Source: Allobosea psychrotolerans (lineage in GTDB: Bacteria > Pseudomonadota > Alphaproteobacteria > Rhizobiales > Beijerinckiaceae). Taken from it: a stretch of DNA of 64,000 nt. Shown one piece after another: positions 8,848 through 17,448 of the stretch (its first letter is position 1; each line of letters opens with the position of its first letter). The notes beneath the pieces are model-generated. The model was not told the DNA's origin and did not search any database. It saw nothing but the letters and a program-made list of their open reading frames with translations. The stretch lies in contig NZ_PQFZ01000023.1 of assembly GCF_002917105.1 (NCBI RefSeq), forward strand, positions 1 through 64,000, in the 5' to 3' direction. Both the position numbers and the translations under genes were made by a program.

Positions 8848-10072
8848 GGAAATGCTGCTCGATGGCGCGCATCATCTCGTCGGGCTGGATCTGGCCGAGC
8901 AGCGCTCTTTGCATGTTGGCCGGCCAGATCCTGGCGATGAAGTCCGGCGTCTTGGGCGAATCGGGCAGCGAGGCTGCGATCGGCAGCGAGGCGGCGCTCG
9001 CCTCGACGAAACGCTTGGGGTGCAGCGTCCAGTCCTTTGCCGCCGATGTCGCGATCGGCAATTGTCCGGTGAATTTGTTGAGCACCACGTTGTTCTCCGC
9101 GGTGGAGAGGAAGGCGCACCATTTGAAGGCGGCCTCGCGCGCCTTGCTGGCGGCGAAGACGGCGTTGGATTCATCGCCGAAATAGGTCCAGCCTTTGCCA
9201 TCCGGGCCACGCGGCACCGGCACGGCCGAGACCTTGTCGCCGAGCACGCCGACGATTTCGTTCGCCGAGCCGACATGGTGGATGGTCATGGCCGTGCGGC
9301 CGGCTTTGAAGGTATCGACGATCTGCCGGAAGCTGTCGGTCGGCGCCGAGGCCGGCACCACCTTGTCCTTGAGCGTGAGATCGACGAACCAGCGATTTGC
9401 GGCGAGCGCTTTCTCGCTGATCATGCCGCCCTTTTCGAAGCTGGCGCCGCCGCCGAGCACGAACGGGCCCCAATGGTCGAACCCGCCGGCGCCGCCGCGC
9501 AGGCCGAAGCCGGAGACGTCGGCCTTGGTCAGCGCCTTGGCCGCGCTACGGAAATCCTCGAAGGTCGCGGGTGGCTTCAGGCCCGCCTGCTCGAACAGAT
9601 CCTGCCGGTAGTAGAGATAGAGCACGACATATTGCAGCGGCAGGTAATATTGCTTGCCGTCGGCGCCCTTGTTGAGCTTCCAGATGTTGTCGGCGATGTC
9701 GCTGCGCCCGGCCCAGCCGGCGATCAGGTCGTCGATCGGGGCAAGCGCCTTCATCTGCTGGAAGCGCGCGGCCCAGGACAGGCGCACCATGGCGCAATCG
9801 GGACCGTTGCCTGCGACGAGCGCAGCGAAGAGGCGGGTCTGGTAGTCGTTGCCGCCGCCCCAGGGAATGCTCTCCGCCTGTACCTTGATGCCGGGATTCT
9901 CGGCTTCGAACTTGGCGACGAGTTCAGCCGGCGAATGCTGCGGATTGTCGAAATGATACCACCAGCGCACCGTCGTCGCGCCCTGAGCGATGGCGGGGCG
10001 GGCGAGAGGGGCGGCAAGGGGAAAGGACAGTGCGCTGGCGCCCGCTAACTTGATGAAAGTCCTGCGTTCCAT
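8840..10072 (-). CDS. Sugar ABC transporter substrate-binding protein
   Basis: A 410-residue extracellular solute-binding protein of the MalE/UgpB class. The N-terminus MERRTFIKLAGASALS has a twin-arginine motif followed by a hydrophobic stretch and an AIAQ cleavage site near residue 29, so export by Tat is likely. The mature part begins TTVRWWYHFDNPQHSPAELV, as is usual for this class. The ATG follows GGAGGAAA. It feeds the two permeases downstream. The ligand is unknown, probably a mono- or oligosaccharide or glycoside. Confidence 0.93.
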   Translation of the reverse strand: MERRTFIKLAGASALSFPLAAPLARPAIAQGATTVRWWYHFDNPQHSPAELVAKFEAENPGIKVQAESIPWGGGNDYQTRLFAALVAGNGPDCAMVRLSWAARFQQMKALAPIDDLIAGWAGRSDIADNIWKLNKGADGKQYYLPLQYVVLYLYYRQDLFEQAGLKPPATFEDFRSAAKALTKADVSGFGLRGGAGGFDHWGPFVLGGGASFEKGGMISEKALAANRWFVDLTLKDKVVPASAPTDSFRQIVDTFKAGRTAMTIHHVGSANEIVGVLGDKVSAVPVPRGPDGKGWTYFGDESNAVFAASKAREAAFKWCAFLSTAENNVVLNKFTGQLPIATSAAKDWTLHPKRFVEASAASLPIAASLPDSPKTPDFIARIWPANMQRALLGQIQPDEMMRAIEQHFHG

Positions 10073-11031
10073 GGTTGGTTTCCTCCGGTTTTTTTATCGT
10101 TGAGGTGGTCGGCAAGGTGTCGGCCGCCGGCCGCGAGCATGGCGGCTGCGGCGGCGAGCTCCCGGCTCATGCGCAGGCAGCCATGCACGACGCCGGGAAC
10201 ATGGTCGAAACGGAAGCGCACCCCGGCTTCGCCGAGGCGCCGCGCCAGGCCGATCGTGTCATCGCGCAACGGATCGAGCCCCGCGGCCGAGAGATAGAGC
10301 GGCGGCAGGCCCGCGAGATTCGAGCGGACGGGAGCAGCATAGCTCGCCGTGCCGTGGGGCTCGCCGCCGAGGAAATTGTTCCAGTACCAGCGCATGTTCG
10401 CACTGGTGAGCAGGTAGTCGCCGCCGCCAAAGGCCGCATGGCTCGGTGTCGAGAAATTGGGCTCGTAGCAGCCATAGAACAACGCCGCGGCCGAGAGGGG
10501 CGGCAGGCCTTCGTCGCGCCGGCGCAACAGTGCCGCAAGCGCCAGATTGGCGCCGGCGGAATCGCCTGCCACGGCGATTCGTTCGGCCGGAATGGCTTCG
10601 CCCAGGCCGCCTTGCTCGACGAAGGCGATGGCGGCCATGACATCGTCGAGCGGGGCGGGGAAGGGGTGCTCGGGCGCGAGCCTGTAATCGACACCGAGGA
10701 CAGCGCAGCCTGCTTCCACTGCGAGATGGCGCATGGTGCCGTCATGGGTCTCGATCGAGCCGAAGGTCCAGCCGCCGCCATGGGCGTAGACGATGACGGC
10801 GGATACCGCCGCGGCTTCGGGTTGGTAAAGCCTTGCGCGCATGGCGGCGCCCGCAATGGGAATGGCAAAATCGCGCGCCGGGATGGCTGGAGCGCCTGCG
10901 CTCCAGGGCAGTGTCGCGGCATCGACGGTCGCGCGCGCCTCGGCGATCGGTGCTGCGCGGAAATCGAAGGCCGGGCCGGTGCGCATGGGCTCCAGAATCG
11001 CCCCCATCTGTGGATCGATCCAGGGCTGCAT
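10045..11031 (-). CDS. Alpha/beta hydrolase, hormone-sensitive-lipase family
   Basis: A 328-residue esterase-type hydrolase. It shows the HGGG oxyanion motif (YAHGGGWTFGS near residue 83), the nucleophile elbow GDSAGANLA (near residue 155), and DPLRDD and VVHGC segments carrying the probable Asp and His of the triad. The stop lies inside the start of the sugar-binding protein gene (28-base overlap), and the start touches the GntR gene, so it is cotranscribed. In a sugar operon such an enzyme may remove acyl groups from the substrate or open a lactone; this is inferred from context. Confidence 0.88.
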   Translation of the reverse strand: MQPWIDPQMGAILEPMRTGPAFDFRAAPIAEARATVDAATLPWSAGAPAIPARDFAIPIAGAAMRARLYQPEAAAVSAVIVYAHGGGWTFGSIETHDGTMRHLAVEAGCAVLGVDYRLAPEHPFPAPLDDVMAAIAFVEQGGLGEAIPAERIAVAGDSAGANLALAALLRRRDEGLPPLSAAALFYGCYEPNFSTPSHAAFGGGDYLLTSANMRWYWNNFLGGEPHGTASYAAPVRSNLAGLPPLYLSAAGLDPLRDDTIGLARRLGEAGVRFRFDHVPGVVHGCLRMSRELAAAAAMLAAGGRHLADHLNDKKTGGNQPWNAGLSSS

Positions 11032-11681
11032 CAGGCGTCTCCGTCGCGCAGGACGATGGTGTCGATGTGCTCCGCGATCGCCCGTGACAAGCCCGCACCG
11101 TCGCGGGCCTGGAGCAATGCAAACAGCTCCCGGTGGCGAGCGGCTGTCTCGACCAGCGGGCGGCGATGGCCCGGCGCCCAGAGCTTCGAGCGATGCGAAT
11201 GCAGCGTGCAGCGGGTCAGGATCTGCTCGAGCGCGTCCAGCCCGGAGAGCCGGAAGATGGTCAGGTGGAAAGCCATGTCCAGCGCGATCAGGGCGTATTC
11301 GTCGCCGGCTGCTGCGGCCGCGTCCATATCGGTCTGGATGGCCTGCAGACGCTCAAGAGTGGCGCTATCGACATGCAGCACCGCCCGCAACGCCCCGCGG
11401 AGTTCGATGCGGCGACGCAACGCCAGAATTTCCTCCGCCTCCTCGGGGTCGAGCCGGGTCACCATGGTGCCGCGATGGCCGGAGCGGGTGACGAGCCCGT
11501 CCTCCTGCAGGCGGAAGAGCGCTTCACGGATGGTGCCCTGGCTGCAGCCATGCTCGCGCGCCATGCCGAGTTCGGTCAAAGCGCTCTCGGGGCGCAGCTC
11601 ATTGATCATGATCTGTCGCTTCAGCGACTCGTAGACCACGTCGCGTGGCCTTCGGATCAGGCTGGGAAGGGGTGCGTTCAT
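11031..11681 (-). CDS. GntR-family transcriptional regulator (FadR/FCD type)
   Basis: A 216-residue regulator. The winged helix is at about residues 12-75 (VYESLKRQIMINELRPESAL, then GCSQGTIREALFRLQEDGLV) and the FCD ligand-binding domain follows to the end, with Asp/His residues that bind metal in this family. I chose ATG 11679-11681 (MNAPLPSLIRR). An upstream TTG in frame is part of a TTGACA box and is unlikely to be a start. It heads the carbohydrate operon and overlaps the hydrolase gene by one base, so it probably controls its own operon. Confidence 0.9.
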   Translation of the reverse strand: MNAPLPSLIRRPRDVVYESLKRQIMINELRPESALTELGMAREHGCSQGTIREALFRLQEDGLVTRSGHRGTMVTRLDPEEAEEILALRRRIELRGALRAVLHVDSATLERLQAIQTDMDAAAAAGDEYALIALDMAFHLTIFRLSGLDALEQILTRCTLHSHRSKLWAPGHRRPLVETAARHRELFALLQARDGAGLSRAIAEHIDTIVLRDGDA

Positions 11682-11717
11682 CAATATCGATAATGATAAA
11701 TGCGACTCCAATGTCAA
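11682..11717 (-). promoter_or_regulatory. Promoter and possible operator of carbohydrate operon
   Basis: On the minus strand a consensus TTGACA (-35) lies at 11717-11712 and CATTAT (-10 like) at 11695-11690, 16 bases apart. Transcription would begin next to the ATG at 11681, leaving almost no leader. The AT-rich sequence ATTATCGATATTG around the -10 box contains the dyad TATCGATA and may be the GntR site. Confidence 0.55.
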
Positions 11718-12190
11718 GCGGTTTGCACGCCGACGTCAGCGGGGAGGGCGGGCCGGGCGGGGCGGAACACGGGCTTCAGCCGGCGAAGGCGAGACCCTCG
11801 GGTTTCGGACGGAAGGCCTGAGGGAGGGGGCGGTCTTGGCCCCCTGCGGACACCCGTACAGTTCTCTTCCCGGCAGATTATCCTGGGTGCGCGAGATCGC
11901 GTTTGCCGAGCCGTCGCGGAGCTTCGAGTGGGCGAACAACCTTGTTCACAGCCGCATTGCGAAGTGACTCAAGCCGAACGGGCGCAGGAATTCTGCAAGT
12001 TGAACAGCATCTGGGCAACGAAAAACTCAACGCTGTCGCCGCGTCGCCTAGGGCCAATGCTAAGTCATCGAGAAGAATGGGCAGCATTCAGGACAAGGTT
12101 GCGAACACCTATACGATTGAAATACACATGATGAACTTGAGAGGCCAGACGACATAGACGGGCGGGCGCGAGGCGTCAGGTGACGATCCG
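11718..12190. other. Intergenic stretch without recognisable gene
   Basis: About 470 bases between the GntR promoter and the first inverted repeat below the amidase gene. Short open frames on both strands have no family resemblance I recognise and no good ribosome binding sites. Composition is less GC-rich than the flanking genes near 11950-12150, which may mark the remains of an older insertion. Confidence 0.4.
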
Positions 12191-12209
12191 ATTCAGCCAT
12201 TGGCTGAAT
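12191..12209. repeat. Short palindrome ATTCAGCCA-N-TGGCTGAAT
   Basis: Nine-base perfect arms with a one-base centre, two bases before the larger hairpin and about 77 bases past the amidase stop. It could be a protein-binding dyad or part of a combined 3' structure. Confidence 0.45.
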
Positions 12210-12210
12210 G

Positions 12211-12251
12211 GTGATCTCAAGCTCCGCGGCGCCTGCCGAGCTTGAGATCAC
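12211..12251. repeat. 14-bp perfect inverted repeat after the amidase gene
   Basis: Arms GTGATCTCAAGCTC (12211-12224) and GAGCTTGAGATCAC (12238-12251) are perfect complements with a GC-rich 13-base loop. It begins 35 bases downstream of the amidase stop on the minus strand. There is no T-run, so it is a stable 3' hairpin or an element end rather than a classical terminator. Confidence 0.55.
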
Positions 12252-12285
12252 AGCTCTGTTTGCTCTGGAACGAGAAGCGCGTCCT

Positions 12286-13758
12286 CTACCTCGATATCGC
12301 CGGACAACCCGGTTTGGCCGCAGTGAAGGGCAGTTCCGGCCGAATGGAAGTGCCATCGAATACCGTCTCGAACGCGGCGCAAGCTTGCAAGACCCCAAGA
12401 TCGTCGAAGCGGCGGCCGACGACCTGCAGGCCGACGGGCAGGCCCGAGCGCGTGAAACCGCAAGGGATGCTCGCCGCCGGCTGCCCCGACATGTTGAAGG
12501 GGTAGAGGAATTCCGACCAGGCGAGCCAGTCCCATTCGTGCTCCGGCCAATGGGCCGGCTGGACGCGCTCGACGGGGAAGGCCGCGACCGAGCAGGTCGG
12601 GGTGATCAGGAAATCGTAGTCCTCGAGAAAGGCCGACATCTGCGCGACATAGGCATATTTGCGCTCGCGCGCATTGATGTAGTCGGCCGCCGTGTAGCCA
12701 GCGCCCTCGCGGATGCAGGCGACGAGGTCGGCGCCCATCCTATCCGCCCAAACGTCCAGCAGGGGCGCGCGGCGGCCCCAAAGCACGCTCCAGAAGAAGC
12801 GCCCGAGCTCGGGGCCTAGCGGCCCCCAAACCGGCTTCGTCTCGATGATGTCCGCGCCGAGCTCGTCGGCGAGGAGGCTCGCGGCGCCGCGAACGATCGC
12901 CGCGATCTCGGGATCGACCCGCGCATGGCCGAGATCGGGACTGAAGGCGATCCGCTTGCCCTTCATCGAGGCGGCAAGCCTGTTCAGATAGGGCGCGGGC
13001 TGCGCCTCGCAGCAGGTGTGGTCGAGCGGGTGGGGTCCTGCCATCACCTCGAGCATCAAGGCGGCGTCCGCGACCGAGCGCGTCATGGGGCCGATATAGG
13101 TCGCATAGTCGTTGTTCGAGACCGGCACATGCGGCACCCGGCCATAGGTCGGCTTGAGGCCGAAGACGCCGCAGAAATGCGAGGGCATGCGGATCGAGCC
13201 GGCGCCGTCGGAGCCGAGATGCAGCGGCCCGAATCCGGCCGCCGCAGCAACACCGGCACCGGCCGAGGAGGCGCCTGCGTTCAGCCCTTGCCCCCAGGGG
13301 TTGTGCGTGACGCCGGTGACGGGATTGCGGCTCAACCCCGACCAACCGAATTCCGACATGGTCGTCTTGCCGAGGATCACGGCTCCCTCCGCACGCAGCC
13401 TGGCGATGACGGGATTGTCCTGCACCGCGACCTTGCCTTTCAGGGCGTGCGTGCACGTCGCCGTTTCCAGCCCGGCGACGTCGTAGGCGTCCTTGATGGT
13501 GACGGGCACGCCCTCCAGCCGGCGCGCCGTGCCGGCCTCGATACGGGCCTGCGAATCCCGCGCCGCCGCCAGGGCCTGATCCTCGACCAGCACAGAAAAG
13601 GCATTCAGCGTCGGATTCAGCGCCGCGATCCGCTCATAGATGGCGCCGACCACCTCGGGCGGCGTGAGCGACCCGTCGCCATAGGCTTTGCGCAGCGCGA
13701 CGGCGGACATGTAGCCCGTTTCGGCATGGAGATCGGAAACATGTTTCATTGGCTTCAT
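12286..13758 (-). CDS. Amidase, amidase-signature family
   Basis: A 490-residue amidase-signature hydrolase. The Ser-cisSer-Lys triad can be placed by spacing: Lys89 in VPVTIKDAYD, Ser164 in NAGASSAGAG and Ser188 in GSDGAGSIRMP (75 and 24 residues apart, as in the family). The glycine-rich signature is slightly unusual (GASSAG for the common GGSSGG). Such enzymes hydrolyse carboxamides, N-carbamoyl compounds or related amides; the substrate is not predictable. It is the last gene of the operon kinase-aldolase-SDR-amidase, 41 bases after the SDR. A second ATG three codons in is an alternative start. Confidence 0.9.
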   Translation of the reverse strand: MKPMKHVSDLHAETGYMSAVALRKAYGDGSLTPPEVVGAIYERIAALNPTLNAFSVLVEDQALAAARDSQARIEAGTARRLEGVPVTIKDAYDVAGLETATCTHALKGKVAVQDNPVIARLRAEGAVILGKTTMSEFGWSGLSRNPVTGVTHNPWGQGLNAGASSAGAGVAAAAGFGPLHLGSDGAGSIRMPSHFCGVFGLKPTYGRVPHVPVSNNDYATYIGPMTRSVADAALMLEVMAGPHPLDHTCCEAQPAPYLNRLAASMKGKRIAFSPDLGHARVDPEIAAIVRGAASLLADELGADIIETKPVWGPLGPELGRFFWSVLWGRRAPLLDVWADRMGADLVACIREGAGYTAADYINARERKYAYVAQMSAFLEDYDFLITPTCSVAAFPVERVQPAHWPEHEWDWLAWSEFLYPFNMSGQPAASIPCGFTRSGLPVGLQVVGRRFDDLGVLQACAAFETVFDGTSIRPELPFTAAKPGCPAISR

Positions 13759-13799
13759 CCTTGCTTGCGGCCTTCAGCCGTTGATGGGTTGCCCGCGCC

Positions 13800-14531
13800 T
13801 TAGGGCATGCGCGGCGTCCGCAGCCCGGCGGTCTCGCCGCCGTCCACCGTCAGCACGGCGCCGTTGACGTAGCTCGCCTTGTCCGAGAGCAGCCATTCGA
13901 TCACGTCGGCGACCTCGCCGGGCTCGCCCAGGCGCCCGGCGGGAATGCGCAGCTCGAGCTGGCGCAAGCGCATTTCGTCAGCCATGATTCCGGCCATCAT
14001 CCGCGTCGCGATCTGGCCGGGGCAGATCGCGTTGAAACGAACCTCGTCGCCGAATTCCAGAGCCAGCGACTGGGTCATCGCAATCACCGCGGCCTTGGAG
14101 GCGCAGTAGACAGCCAGCCCCTCCTCGCCGGCGCGCCCCGCCACCGATGCGACGTTCACCACCGATCCGCGCCCGGCCCGGAGTCCGGCGAGGGCATTGC
14201 GCGTGAACAGGAAGGCTGAGCGGGCGTTCACGCCCATCACCACGTCCCAATCTTCGGCGGTCGCGGTCGCGAATTCCATGCGGCGGCCGAGCCCGGCATT
14301 GTTGACGAGGCCGCTCAGACGCCCTTCACCCAGAGCGAGCGCGGCCTCGACGACGTGCCGGCAATCGGCTTCGCTCGCCACGTCGCCCGCGACGAAATGC
14401 GCGCCGGGATGGGCGGCGGCCAATGCCTCGCCCGCCTCGCGGTCGCGGCCGGTGAAGACGACGCCTTGCGGCGACAGGCGCTCGACACAGGCCCGGCCGA
14501 TGCCGTGGGTGCCGCCAGTGACGATGATCAT
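13800..14531 (-). CDS. Short-chain dehydrogenase/reductase
   Basis: A 243-residue classical SDR. The cofactor motif TGGTHGIG is at residues 5-12, NNAG near residue 87, the catalytic Ser in NVASVAG near residue 125 and YCASK near residue 141. The acidic-to-basic pattern after the second strand (GRDRE) suggests NADP preference, though weakly. It probably oxidises a hydroxyl group of a sugar acid or polyol to the keto compound used by the kinase/decarboxylase pair. It starts 27 bases after the aldolase stop, inside the operon. Confidence 0.9.
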   Translation of the reverse strand: MIIVTGGTHGIGRACVERLSPQGVVFTGRDREAGEALAAAHPGAHFVAGDVASEADCRHVVEAALALGEGRLSGLVNNAGLGRRMEFATATAEDWDVVMGVNARSAFLFTRNALAGLRAGRGSVVNVASVAGRAGEEGLAVYCASKAAVIAMTQSLALEFGDEVRFNAICPGQIATRMMAGIMADEMRLRQLELRIPAGRLGEPGEVADVIEWLLSDKASYVNGAVLTVDGGETAGLRTPRMP

Positions 14532-14558
14532 GATCGCAATCCTTGCTGCTGAGGCCGT

Positions 14559-15224
14559 TCAGACGCTGGAAAGCCGGCCCCGGCCGTAATCTGCGTAGCG
14601 CCCCAGCACGACATCCATCTCCTGCGCCGTCAGGTCGACGATCTCGCCGGCCTGACGGGCGAGGAGATATTGCCGCGCCAGCATGTCGAGCTTCACCGTG
14701 CGGCCGAAGGCCTGCTGCAACGTCCTCGCATGGCAGACCATGCCGTGATTGGCCATCAGGCAGGCGTTGAAGCGGGTGCCCAGCGTTTCGACCACGCCGT
14801 CGGCGAGCGCCTGCGTGCCGAAAGGAGCATAGGGCGCGCAGGGCACCTCATGGCCGCCGAAAGCGGCGACCATGTAATGGAAGGGCGGCATCGGCCGGCG
14901 CAGGCAGGAGAGTGCGACGCAGGCGTCGGGATGGGCATGGATCACGGCCTCGCCGAGTCCGGCCGCGTAGATGCCACCATGGATCGCCCACTCGCTCGAC
15001 GGCACGCCCGGCGAAAGTGCGGTGCCGTCGAAGCGCGCCAGCACGAAATCCTCCGGTGTGACGGTGGCGCCGTCCGCGCCTGTCGGGCTGATCAGCATGT
15101 GCTCGCCGAGGCGGATGCTGATGTTGCCGGCATTGCCAATGCTCAGGCCCGCTGTCTCGATTGCCCGGTAGATACGGCAGAGCTCGGCGCGCGCCTCGGC
15201 TTCTGCCACGATGGGTGCGTTCAT
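14559..15224 (-). CDS. Class II aldolase / 3-oxo-tetronate 4-phosphate decarboxylase-like
   Basis: A 221-residue class II aldolase/adducin family protein. The zinc site is seen in AVIHAHPDACVALS (near residue 92) and LMANHGMVCH (near residue 155), with the family GNISIR segment near residue 33. Relatives paired with a DUF1537 kinase are OtnC enzymes, which decarboxylate 3-oxo-tetronate 4-phosphate to dihydroxyacetone phosphate. Pairing with the kinase (ATGA overlap) supports this role, but branched or other sugar-acid phosphates are possible. Confidence 0.85.
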   Translation of the reverse strand: MNAPIVAEAEARAELCRIYRAIETAGLSIGNAGNISIRLGEHMLISPTGADGATVTPEDFVLARFDGTALSPGVPSSEWAIHGGIYAAGLGEAVIHAHPDACVALSCLRRPMPPFHYMVAAFGGHEVPCAPYAPFGTQALADGVVETLGTRFNACLMANHGMVCHARTLQQAFGRTVKLDMLARQYLLARQAGEIVDLTAQEMDVVLGRYADYGRGRLSSV

Positions 15225-16489
15225 GCCTGCTCTCCCCGTTCCATGCTCGCAAGCATCGGCAGGAGCATGTCTTCCGGTCCGAGCTTGCCTGATTTCAGGC
15301 AGAAGGCGAGGGGGACAGGCCCCTCCGCCAGGGCCTGGGAAATGCCGGGCGCGCGATAGGCGCCCACGCGCAGCGACGTGATGCCGAGCCTGTCGAGAAC
15401 GGCACCGGAGGTCTCGCCGCCGCAGATCAGGAAGCGCCTCACTCCTATCTGGCGGAACGCCTCCGCGAGCCGCGACAGAACCTCCTCCGCCAGCGAAGCC
15501 GCCCGGCGCTGCCCGAGCCGGGCTTGCGCTGCCGCAACGGCCTCAGGCCCGGCGGAGGTCGCGATCGCGACCGGCCCTTCGGCGAGGCGCGGGAGAGCCC
15601 AGTCGAGGGCGCTTGCGACCAGCCGGTCCGCATCGCCTTCGGCGAGGTCGAGCATCAGTACGGGACGCTCTCCGCCGAAGATCTCGAGCTGCCGGCGCGT
15701 GCGCTCGGCGCAGCTTCCGGCCAGAACGACGCCCGGCCCTGCAACCGGCGCCAGCCGGGGTGCGGGCATTCCTGGGTCGACGAGCGCGCGCTCGCGCCAC
15801 AACGCCGGATAATAGGCGGCAATCGAGGAGTTGCCGGTCATCAGCGGCCAGTCGACCGTCAGCGCCGCCAGGGCCGCGAGGTCGTCCGGCACGGCGGCGT
15901 CGGCCAGCGCGAAGCCGATGCCGGCGGCGACCAGCCTGTCGCAATGCTCTGCCATCGCGTCGAACCCGGCGCGAACCACTTGATGCGGAATCAATCCAAC
16001 CTTCGTTGGCGTCTGGGCCTGCAAGACGCGAACGAGATCGGGGTCGGTCATCGGCGTCAGCGGATCGTGCCGCTTCGGCGATTCCGAGATCAGCCGGTCG
16101 TCGGCGAAGAGATGGCCCTGGAAGACCCGTCGTCCGGCTTCAGGGAAGGAGGGGCAAAAGGCAGTGAGCTTGCTCCCGGTCAGCTCGCGCAGGACATCGG
16201 CGCAATTGCCGATATTGCCCGCCGGGGTCGAATCGAAGGTCGCGCAGTATTTGAAGAAGATCTGGCGCGCGCCACGATCGCGCAACCACTGCCCTATCCG
16301 CCGGATGTCGGTGGTCGCCAAGGCGGGATCGGCGACGCGCGTGCGGCGCCCGATGACGATTGCCGGCTCGTCCAGGTGCTCCGGCGGCGCTGTGGCGAAA
16401 GCGCAGGGCGCGCCGGCCGCGACGACCATCGCCGCAAGTTCGAGGCCGCCAGTCAGATCATCGGCCACCGCACCGAATACCAGGCTCAT
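15221..16489 (-). CDS. Four-carbon acid sugar kinase, 3-oxo-tetronate kinase-like
   Basis: A 422-residue DUF1537 family kinase. The N-terminal domain begins VFGAVADDLTGGLELA, the family's conserved DDLTG motif, and the C-terminal nucleotide-binding domain holds ICGGETSGAVLDRLG near residue 355. Characterised members (OtnK, DtnK and related) phosphorylate tetronates and 3-oxo-tetronates. It is the first gene of the leftward operon, directly below the AT-rich operator at 16515. Specificity is inferred from the OtnC-like neighbour and not proven. Confidence 0.87.
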   Translation of the reverse strand: MSLVFGAVADDLTGGLELAAMVVAAGAPCAFATAPPEHLDEPAIVIGRRTRVADPALATTDIRRIGQWLRDRGARQIFFKYCATFDSTPAGNIGNCADVLRELTGSKLTAFCPSFPEAGRRVFQGHLFADDRLISESPKRHDPLTPMTDPDLVRVLQAQTPTKVGLIPHQVVRAGFDAMAEHCDRLVAAGIGFALADAAVPDDLAALAALTVDWPLMTGNSSIAAYYPALWRERALVDPGMPAPRLAPVAGPGVVLAGSCAERTRRQLEIFGGERPVLMLDLAEGDADRLVASALDWALPRLAEGPVAIATSAGPEAVAAAQARLGQRRAASLAEEVLSRLAEAFRQIGVRRFLICGGETSGAVLDRLGITSLRVGAYRAPGISQALAEGPVPLAFCLKSGKLGPEDMLLPMLASMERGEQA

Positions 16490-16514
16490 CGCACTCTCGC
16501 TCCCTAGACGCGGT

Positions 16515-16537
16515 TTGAATATATCATATACTCATAT
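16515..16537. promoter_or_regulatory. Predicted GntR operator, site 1 (kinase operon / transketolase)
   Basis: TTGAATATATCATATACTCA lies between the divergent kinase and transketolase genes. It shares the core ATATATCAWATA with sites at 19311 and 28053. Its AT-rich nature and dyad character (GATATATC half) fit operators of FadR-type GntR proteins, and such a regulator is encoded at 18410-19162. One site here could control both directions. Confidence 0.65.
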
Positions 16538-16575
16538 GCGTCCATGGCCTGAAACGAGCCGGGCGGAACGGGGAG

Positions 16576-17448
16576 ATGCCGATGCCGAGGAATGGGGAGG
16601 CCGACCGGCAACCAGCGCGACGCGTCCGCGATCCGGCCGAGCTCGCGGAAGTCGCGTTGCGGCTGCGGCGCAAGGTGATCGAGCTGGTCGCGCCGACGGG
16701 GCAGGGCTATGTCCAGCAAGGCCTGGGCGCGGCCGATCTGTTCGCCGTTCTCTACTTCGCCGAGCTGCGATTGGATCCGGCCGATCCTGATTGGATATCG
16801 CGCGATCGCCTGCTGCTCTCGACGGCGCACAACACCGCGATCTTCTACGCGACCTTGGCCGAACGCGGCCTCGTGCCGGCGGACGCTATCGCTGGTTATT
16901 GCAAGGACGGCTCGCCTTTCGAGGTGAATGCCTCGGAGCGCGTCGGCACGGTGATCGAGGCGACCTGCGGTTCGCTGGGGCAGGGGCTGTCGGTCGGGAT
17001 CGGGATGGCGCTCGCGGCGCGGCGGCGCGGCGACAGCGCCCGAATCTATGTCGTGCTCGGCGATGGCGAGTTGCAGGAAGGGCAGGTCTGGGAGGCGGCC
17101 CTCCTCGCCGGCAGCCTCGGCCTCGACAATCTCTGCCTGCTGATCGACGACAACCGCATGCAGGTCGAGGGCCATGTCGACACGGTGGTTAAGCTCGAGC
17201 CTATCGCCGGCAAGTTCGCCAGCTTCGGCTGGGCCCAGGACAATGTCGACGGCCACGACATTTCGGCGCTGATCGGCGCGCTCGACCGGGCGCGGACGAC
17301 GACCGGGCGGCCGAGCTGTCTCGTCGTGCGCACGCTGCCGGGCAAGGGAGTGCCGGCACTGGAAGGCATCCTGGCGCATAATCTGAAGCTTCCCGAAGAG
17401 GTTGCCGCGATGGCGCGCGAGGCTCTTGCGACGGAGAACCGGCCATGA
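16576..17448 (+). CDS. Transketolase, N-terminal subunit
   Basis: A 290-residue protein that matches the first half of transketolase. The thiamine diphosphate and Mg binding motif GDGELQEGQVWEA lies near residue 160, with LLIDDN downstream. HNTAIFY and GSLGQGLSVGIG are typical substrate/cofactor segments. A split transketolase in a catabolic locus usually serves one pathway (for example apulose 4-phosphate) and not the pentose phosphate pathway. A second ATG at 16582 has better spacing from the GGGGAG site and may be the real start. The stop overlaps the partner gene in ATGA. Confidence 0.9.
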   Translation: MPMPRNGEADRQPARRVRDPAELAEVALRLRRKVIELVAPTGQGYVQQGLGAADLFAVLYFAELRLDPADPDWISRDRLLLSTAHNTAIFYATLAERGLVPADAIAGYCKDGSPFEVNASERVGTVIEATCGSLGQGLSVGIGMALAARRRGDSARIYVVLGDGELQEGQVWEAALLAGSLGLDNLCLLIDDNRMQVEGHVDTVVKLEPIAGKFASFGWAQDNVDGHDISALIGALDRARTTTGRPSCLVVRTLPGKGVPALEGILAHNLKLPEEVAAMAREALATENRP

